The translations under genes were made by a program, and so were the position numbers. From Moraxella caviae (lineage in GTDB: Bacteria > Pseudomonadota > Gammaproteobacteria > Pseudomonadales > Moraxellaceae): a stretch of DNA of 44,162 nt. The DNA lies in assembly GCF_002014985.1 (NCBI RefSeq), contig NZ_MUXU01000055.1, positions 1 to 44,162 of the forward strand. Direction: 5' to 3'. Shown piece after piece: positions 39,877 to 44,162 of this stretch (the first letter of the stretch is position 1; every line of letters begins with the position of its first letter). A model generated the notes under the pieces. It was not told the DNA's origin. It searched no databases and saw nothing but the letters and a program-made list of their open reading frames with translations.

Positions 39877-41160
39877 TCATGATGTTTCATGTGAAACATT
39901 ACCTTTAAGCCAACCCATGTAGGCTTTGCTGGCTTGCTCTTTTTGATTGTCGCCATAATGGTAAAACTGCACGCCCATTAGGCTGTCTGGCAAGTATTGC
40001 TGCGGGTGGTAGTGGTTTGGATAGTCGTGCGGATAGATGTAGCCTGCGCCGTAGCCGTCTTGCTTCATGAGCTTGGTTACGCCATTGCGCAGGTGCAGCG
40101 GCACGGCGGCGTGGTCGGCTTTGGCGGCTGCCATGGCTTGATTGATGGCGTTATAAGCGGTGTTTGATTTGGGGGAATTTGCCAAATACACCACCACTTG
40201 CCCAAGGATAATGCGTGCTTCTGGCATACCGATGAGCTTGACTGAGCGCAAGGCGGCGTCCGCAAGCAGCAGCGCATTTGGATTGGCAAGTCCGATGTCT
40301 TCGCTGGCGGCAATTACAAGGCGTCTGGCGATGAATTCAGGCGGTTCGCCAGCCACCAACATGCGTGCCATCCAGTACAAAGCGGCGTCTGCGTCCGAGC
40401 CACGAATGGATTTAATCATCGCTGAGATGATGTCGTAGTGCATATCGCCATCTTTGTCGTAGCGTGGCAGCAGCGTCTGGGCGATGTTTTCAATGACGTC
40501 TGTGTCAATGATGCGCTGCGTGCCGTCTGTTTTGGCGTTTTGAGCGGCAATTTCTAATAAATTCAATGCCTTACGAGCATCTCCATTAACCAGCTTGGCG
40601 ATGGCAAGCGGCTCGGTCAGTGTGATGTTTTGCCGTGCAAGTTCGCCATCTTGGCGCAGCGCACGCATTAAAACTTGTACGATTTCGTCATCGCTGAGCG
40701 GCTGTAAGCGGTACACTTGACAGCGTGAGAGCAGTGCATTATTCACGCTGAACGATGGATTTTCGGTGGTTGCGCCAATCAGGGTAATTTGCCCTGCTTC
40801 CACCGCGCCAAGCAGTGCGTCTTGCTGGGCTTTATTAAAACGGTGAATTTCGTCAATGAACAGCACAGGCGCGCCAAAATTTAAGCCGTCAGTCGCACCG
40901 CCATCAATGAGTTCGCGCAGTTCTTTGACCGTCAAATTCAGCGCAGATAATAGGTGAAATTCTCGTCCCACAGCGTCTGCCAAAAGCCGCGCGATGGTGG
41001 TCTTGCCGATGCCCGCTTCGCCATGTAAAATCAGGCTTGGCAGTTGCCCATGCGCAATCATATTGGCAAGCGGTGCGTTTTGCCCAAGCAGGTGCGTCTG
41101 CCCAATGACATCGCTTAATTTGGCTGGGCGCATACGTTCGGCAAGGGGAGTGTGGGTCAT
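39877..41160 (-). CDS. rarA: Replication-associated recombination protein A
   Basis: RarA (MgsA) is an AAA+ ATPase that acts at stalled forks. The 427 residues have the start [20 protein letters not shown], Walker [11 protein letters not shown] at 46-55 (most family members have GPPGTGKTT), Walker [15 protein letters not shown] at 101-114, sensor GATTENPSF and the tetramerisation tail with the [10 protein letters not shown] motif. It begins 10 bases after the upstream HExxH gene, so both are probably one unit. The last residues (Asn-Val-Ser-His-Glu-Thr-Ser) are encoded by parS-like site 14 next to the stop. Confidence 0.96.
   Translation of the reverse strand: MTHTPLAERMRPAKLSDVIGQTHLLGQNAPLANMIAHGQLPSLILHGEAGIGKTTIARLLADAVGREFHLLSALNLTVKELRELIDGGATDGLNFGAPVLFIDEIHRFNKAQQDALLGAVEAGQITLIGATTENPSFSVNNALLSRCQVYRLQPLSDDEIVQVLMRALRQDGELARQNITLTEPLAIAKLVNGDARKALNLLEIAAQNAKTDGTQRIIDTDVIENIAQTLLPRYDKDGDMHYDIISAMIKSIRGSDADAALYWMARMLVAGEPPEFIARRLVIAASEDIGLANPNALLLADAALRSVKLIGMPEARIILGQVVVYLANSPKSNTAYNAINQAMAAAKADHAAVPLHLRNGVTKLMKQDGYGAGYIYPHDYPNHYHPQQYLPDSLMGVQFYHYGDNQKEQASKAYMGWLKGNVSHETS
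39883..39898. promoter_or_regulatory. parS-like site 14, at the 3' end of rarA
   Basis: TGTTTCATGTGAAACA differs from the consensus at one position and is identical to site 8 in mnmE. It ends six bases before the last base of the rarA stop codon. Confidence 0.75.
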
Positions 41161-41170
41161 GGTGTGTCCG

Positions 41171-41707
41171 TTATGATTGGTGGGTTTTGGGCGACTGTTT
41201 GCGGTGTGCGCAGACGATGTTTTTGATTTTGCCTAGATAAATATCTTCGCAGATTTTGCCTTGTTGTTCAATGTTATATTCCCAAAAATTTTTCGTTTCA
41301 TCAAGGCGGTAATGATACGGATTATATTTAAGAAAACTTAAATAATGCAAACTTTGCAACCACGCACCACGCCACAGCACATTGATGCCTTGTTGGTATT
41401 GAAAAACGTGCGTCATCTCATGAATAAAAACCTGCGCATAGCGTGCGCCGCACTGGCTAAAGTCGTCTTGGTAGTGCTTATCACTCACAAAAACCCAGCC
41501 GTTTGGCGCAATCAGCACATCGTCCGTTTGCCACGGCAGATAAGGATAATTGACGATGCGCACTTTTTCATAATTCATCAGCACACCAAAAACCGAGCGA
41601 GCAAGCGTGATTTCGCCTGCGGTCAAATGGCGAATGGTCGGTTTATTTTTTAAGAATTTCTTAATAAACCAAGGTAATTTTAGCGGCGGCAACAAACCAA
41701 AAATCAT
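41171..41707 (-). CDS. Putative zinc-dependent peptidase-like protein with HExxH motif
   Basis: The 178-residue protein carries HEMTH at 96-100 inside VFIHEMTHVFQYQ, the pattern of a gluzincin-type zinc site with two His ligands and a catalytic Glu. A third ligand could be a Glu in NFWEYNIEQQG near 148. There is no signal peptide; the N-terminus is basic (WFIKKFLKNKP). Similar short proteins are sometimes labelled Vgr-related or Rhs-associated, but nothing of a secretion system is near. It lies 10 bases upstream of rarA on the same strand. The start has no clear ribosome site. Peptidase activity is an inference from the motif only. Confidence 0.72.
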   Translation of the reverse strand: MIFGLLPPLKLPWFIKKFLKNKPTIRHLTAGEITLARSVFGVLMNYEKVRIVNYPYLPWQTDDVLIAPNGWVFVSDKHYQDDFSQCGARYAQVFIHEMTHVFQYQQGINVLWRGAWLQSLHYLSFLKYNPYHYRLDETKNFWEYNIEQQGKICEDIYLGKIKNIVCAHRKQSPKTHQS

Positions 41708-41999
41708 GATTGGGCGGATTGATGAGCGTTTAGGTGTATTTTGGGGCGAATGGCTTTAAAATCAAGGGCTGACAGTCGTTTGTGATGGTGTATGATAAGG
41801 TTTTATACCAAATCATCGTTTTGGCGGTAGGCGCAAATATTCACTCTAGAAAATCGCCGCACACGCCCCCATTATTGCCAAAGCGGTGAAAAATATTGCG
41901 AAAAGTTGGTAAATTCATTATGATGGTAGGTTTATTCATCGTTTTGCGTTTGTGCACTTTGAGCGATGATTTTATTGATAAAAGTCTTGGAAAATGCCT
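41708..41999. other. Intergenic region with recN promoters
   Basis: No gene is seen. Two promoter candidates point to recN: CTGACA (41769-41774) with TATGAT (41791-41796), 16 bases apart, and TTGCGA (41896-41901) with TATGAT (41919-41924), 17 apart. I found no clear LexA box, although recN is an SOS gene in many bacteria. Confidence 0.5.
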
Positions 42000-43682
42000 A
42001 TGCTTGTGTCTTTAACTTTAAACAATCTTGCGCTGATTGACCATTATGAAGTGGGCTTTGATGCTCGTTTTAATGTCATCACGGGCGAAACTGGCGCAGG
42101 TAAGTCATTGATTTTAGACGCATTATCTTTATGCACAGGCGAGCGAGCCGATTCTGGCATTGTGCGCCACGGCACCGATGAAGCCAGCGTTTTTGGTGAA
42201 TTTGACATCGCAGGCAACGAAGCGGTGGCGGCGTGGTTTGCCGAGCATGATAGAGAATTGGACGAAGATACGCTGCTCATTCGCCGCAAAATCAGCCAGC
42301 AAGGGCGCTCGAAATCGTGGATTAACGGCGTGCCAGCCAGTATCAGCGAGCTAAAATCTTTGGGTGCGATTTTGGTGAATATCCATTCGCAGCACTCAGG
42401 GCTTGAGCTATTAAAGCCGCAATTTGTCGTGGATTGGCTGGACACCGTGGGCAATCTTGGCGCACTAAAAACCGCCACCAAGCAAGCGCACCACACATGG
42501 CAAACGCTGAAAAAACAAGCCTTAGACGCCAAAAATCAAGCCACCAAACGTGCTGATCGTATTGCGTTATTGAGTGCGAAAGTTGCCGACATTCAGCCGC
42601 TGCTTGCGGTGAATTTTGACGATGTGGAAAGCGAATATGACGAGCTGTCAAACCTTGAAAGCCTGATGACCGAAGCGGTGCAGGCTTGTACTTATTTAGA
42701 CAGCGATGGCGATGCGCCAAGCGTGTCAAGCCTTTTGGCGCGTGCTATCAAGGCGTGCGACAGCCACAGCGATAAAAGTAAAGTTTTTGGTGAATGTGCC
42801 AATCTTTTGGCGGTGGCAAGCGAGCAGATTAACGAAGCGGCGGGGCTTTTGGCGGACTATGCCGAGCAGTCTTTGCCAGACGAAGCAAGGCTTAATGAAT
42901 TGAACGAACTTATCAGCCTTGCGCATCGTTTGTCGGGCAAATATCACACGCCGATTGGCGAAATGCTGCTGGAAGCCAAGCACTGGCAAAGTGAGCTTGA
43001 CGAGCTGCTGGCTTTGCCTGATGATGACGTGTTAGAAGCGAAAGTTGCCGAAAGTTATGAGCAGTATTTGAATGCTGCGCGTGAGCTTGACGCTGCTCGT
43101 AAGCGTGCCGCTCCCAAAATTTGTGAGACGCTGGAGCTTTTGTTGTCGCCATTGGCATTGCCAAACGCACGCTGCGAGTTTACATTCAGCCAAAAAATGA
43201 GCGAGCAGTACAATCAGCACGGCTTGCACGACGTGGCGTTGCTGTTTAGTGCAAACGTGGGCATGCCAGCGCAACCGCTGCACAAGGTGGCGTCTGGTGG
43301 TGAGCTTTCACGCATTGCGCTGGTGATGCAAGTGATGACGACCAACAATAAGCAGCAAGCACGCCCAACTTTGGTGTTTGACGAAGTGGACGTGGGGATT
43401 TCTGGTGGCACAGCGCAAGTGGTGGGTGAGCTTTTGCGAAATCTTGGCGAACATCAGCAGTTGCTTGCCATCACGCACCAAGCGCAAGTGGCAGCCGCTG
43501 CGCACCGCCATATTTTGGTGCATAAAGAACATGGCGAGCAGACCACAAGTTCTTTGACCATCATCACTGATGAAGCGCGCGTGGACGAGCTGGCGCGTAT
43601 GTCTGGCGGCGTGCATATCACGGACGCCACGCGTGCGCACGCGCGTAGCTTGCTTAATGACATCGCTCAAGGTGCTAAATAA
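42000..43682 (+). CDS. recN: DNA repair protein RecN
   Basis: RecN is an SMC-like ATPase that holds broken DNA ends and sister chromosomes together during double-strand break repair. The 560 residues have Walker A GETGAGKS at 29-36, a QQGRSKSWINGVPAS loop, a coiled-coil region at about 150-380, the signature VASGGELSRIALVMQV and Walker B TLVFDEVDVGISGG in the C-terminal part. I choose the ATG at 42000, 8 bases after TTGGA, over the ATG at 41994, which sits too close to it. It is a single gene between rarA's unit and the IS element. Confidence 0.96.
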   Translation: MLVSLTLNNLALIDHYEVGFDARFNVITGETGAGKSLILDALSLCTGERADSGIVRHGTDEASVFGEFDIAGNEAVAAWFAEHDRELDEDTLLIRRKISQQGRSKSWINGVPASISELKSLGAILVNIHSQHSGLELLKPQFVVDWLDTVGNLGALKTATKQAHHTWQTLKKQALDAKNQATKRADRIALLSAKVADIQPLLAVNFDDVESEYDELSNLESLMTEAVQACTYLDSDGDAPSVSSLLARAIKACDSHSDKSKVFGECANLLAVASEQINEAAGLLADYAEQSLPDEARLNELNELISLAHRLSGKYHTPIGEMLLEAKHWQSELDELLALPDDDVLEAKVAESYEQYLNAARELDAARKRAAPKICETLELLLSPLALPNARCEFTFSQKMSEQYNQHGLHDVALLFSANVGMPAQPLHKVASGGELSRIALVMQVMTTNNKQQARPTLVFDEVDVGISGGTAQVVGELLRNLGEHQQLLAITHQAQVAAAAHRHILVHKEHGEQTTSSLTIITDEARVDELARMSGGVHITDATRAHARSLLNDIAQGAK

Positions 43683-43830
43683 GCTGCCAAACAAACCGAT
43701 TGGTTGCTAGAAATCATCAATGCCACAAAGCCGTTTGGTGTTGCCATTTGAGAGTTTGGCTTGTCGGTTTGACCGTGGTTTGATTTGGTGATCGCCAATA
43801 ATTTTAAAACATTTTAAAGACTTAAAATAA

Positions 43831-44162
43831 GGGGCTGTCCTAGATAACTAGAACAAACGCTCCCTAACTAATTGTTTTAAAATGGAAATTTGAGTTTTTA
43901 AGTCACTGTGATTAAAACGCCATTCGCATTCCTTTAAATAAAGCTCAAAATGCTCTTTGGGAATGCCATTAAACTTGCGTAAATGACGTTTTGCTTGACT
44001 CCAAAAGTTCTCAATTCCGTTAATATGATTGTGTTTTTCTGCAAAGTGTGTGCTGTGATTGATGCGAAAATGACTAAATTCACTGACATCTAGCACATCA
44101 TAACTTTTGTAGAAATCAGTGTAAACAATACTATCAGGCTTCACTTGCTCACGAATAATGGG
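43831..44162 (-). mobile_element. IS1016-like insertion sequence (IS1595 family), partial
   Basis: The element end begins at 43831 with GGGGCTGTCCTAGATAAC, the kind of terminal inverted repeat found on IS1595-family elements. The transposase gene runs leftward from beyond the right edge and ends 17 bases inside this terminus. The other end and the target duplication lie outside the window. The flank just before it is AT-rich (CTTAAAATAA). Confidence 0.88.
43848..44162 (-). CDS. IS1016-like transposase, C-terminal part (cut by window edge)
   Basis: The frame is open to the right edge and gives the last 104 residues of a DDE-type (ISXO2-like) transposase. It starts PIIREQVKPDSIVYTDFYKS, which carries the second catalytic Asp. 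HFRINHSTHF, then HINGIENFWSQAKRHLRKFNG (the third acidic or Asn-His region) and ECEWRFNHSDL follow. The sequence agrees with IS1016-type transposases known from Moraxella, Haemophilus and Neisseria. No frameshift or stop is seen in the visible part, so the copy could be active. The protein cuts and pastes its own element by its terminal repeats. Confidence 0.92.
   Translation of the reverse strand, partial: PIIREQVKPDSIVYTDFYKSYDVLDVSEFSHFRINHSTHFAEKHNHINGIENFWSQAKRHLRKFNGIPKEHFELYLKECEWRFNHSDLKTQISILKQLVRERLF

Noticed and set aside
41708..41999. LexA box before recN
   Set aside because: No CTGT-n8-ACAG type sequence is visible.

Overview
The window is chromosomal DNA from a gammaproteobacterium, most likely Moraxella or a close relative in Moraxellaceae. 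This rests on the gene order dnaA-dnaN-recF-gyrB facing rpmH-rnpA-yidD-yidC-mnmE, on the protein sequences, and on an IS1016-like element at the right edge. It is inferred by eye; no database was searched.

The replication origin lies near the middle. The 800-base gap between dnaA (leftward) and rpmH (rightward), 22264-23062, holds four perfect DnaA boxes, two near-boxes and AT-rich DNA. Most genes point away from it. Left of it are dnaA, dnaN, recF, gyrB, guaA, avtA, thiC, an ABC exporter and hisBH, interspersed with rightward anmK, fabF, def and dadA-ridA. Right of it are rpmH, rnpA, yidD, yidC, mnmE, nrdR, ribD, ribE, fmt, rsmB, thrC, dprA and tsaC. Then come a leftward block (a GlsB-like membrane protein, ribBX, an unknown protein, rarA, and an unknown protein with an HExxH motif), rightward recN, and the IS end.

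The genes are mainly housekeeping: replication and repair (DnaA, DnaN, RecF, GyrB, RarA, RecN, DprA), translation and RNA modification (RnpA, bL34, Def, Fmt, RsmB, MnmE, TsaC), membrane insertion (YidC, YidD), riboflavin synthesis in three places (ribD, ribE, ribBX), histidine (hisB, hisH), thiamine (thiC under a TPP riboswitch), threonine, GMP, alanine metabolism (dadA, ridA, avtA), fatty acids (fabF) and cell-wall recycling (anmK).

The most unusual signal is overlaid on these genes. Fourteen parS-like ParB sites (core GTTTCACGTGAAAC or close variants) are spread over about 36 kb on both sides of oriC. Three are packed into 208 bases of mnmE, ten lie inside coding sequence (often read as Val-Ser-Arg/Cys/His-Glu-Thr), one lies inside the TPP riboswitch, and two touch terminators. 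A second cluster of three perfect DnaA boxes plus a near-box, next to a perfect 19-bp inverted repeat, fills the 455-base gap between ribD and ribE, about 7 kb from oriC. Together these suggest an extended origin and centromere domain worth testing.
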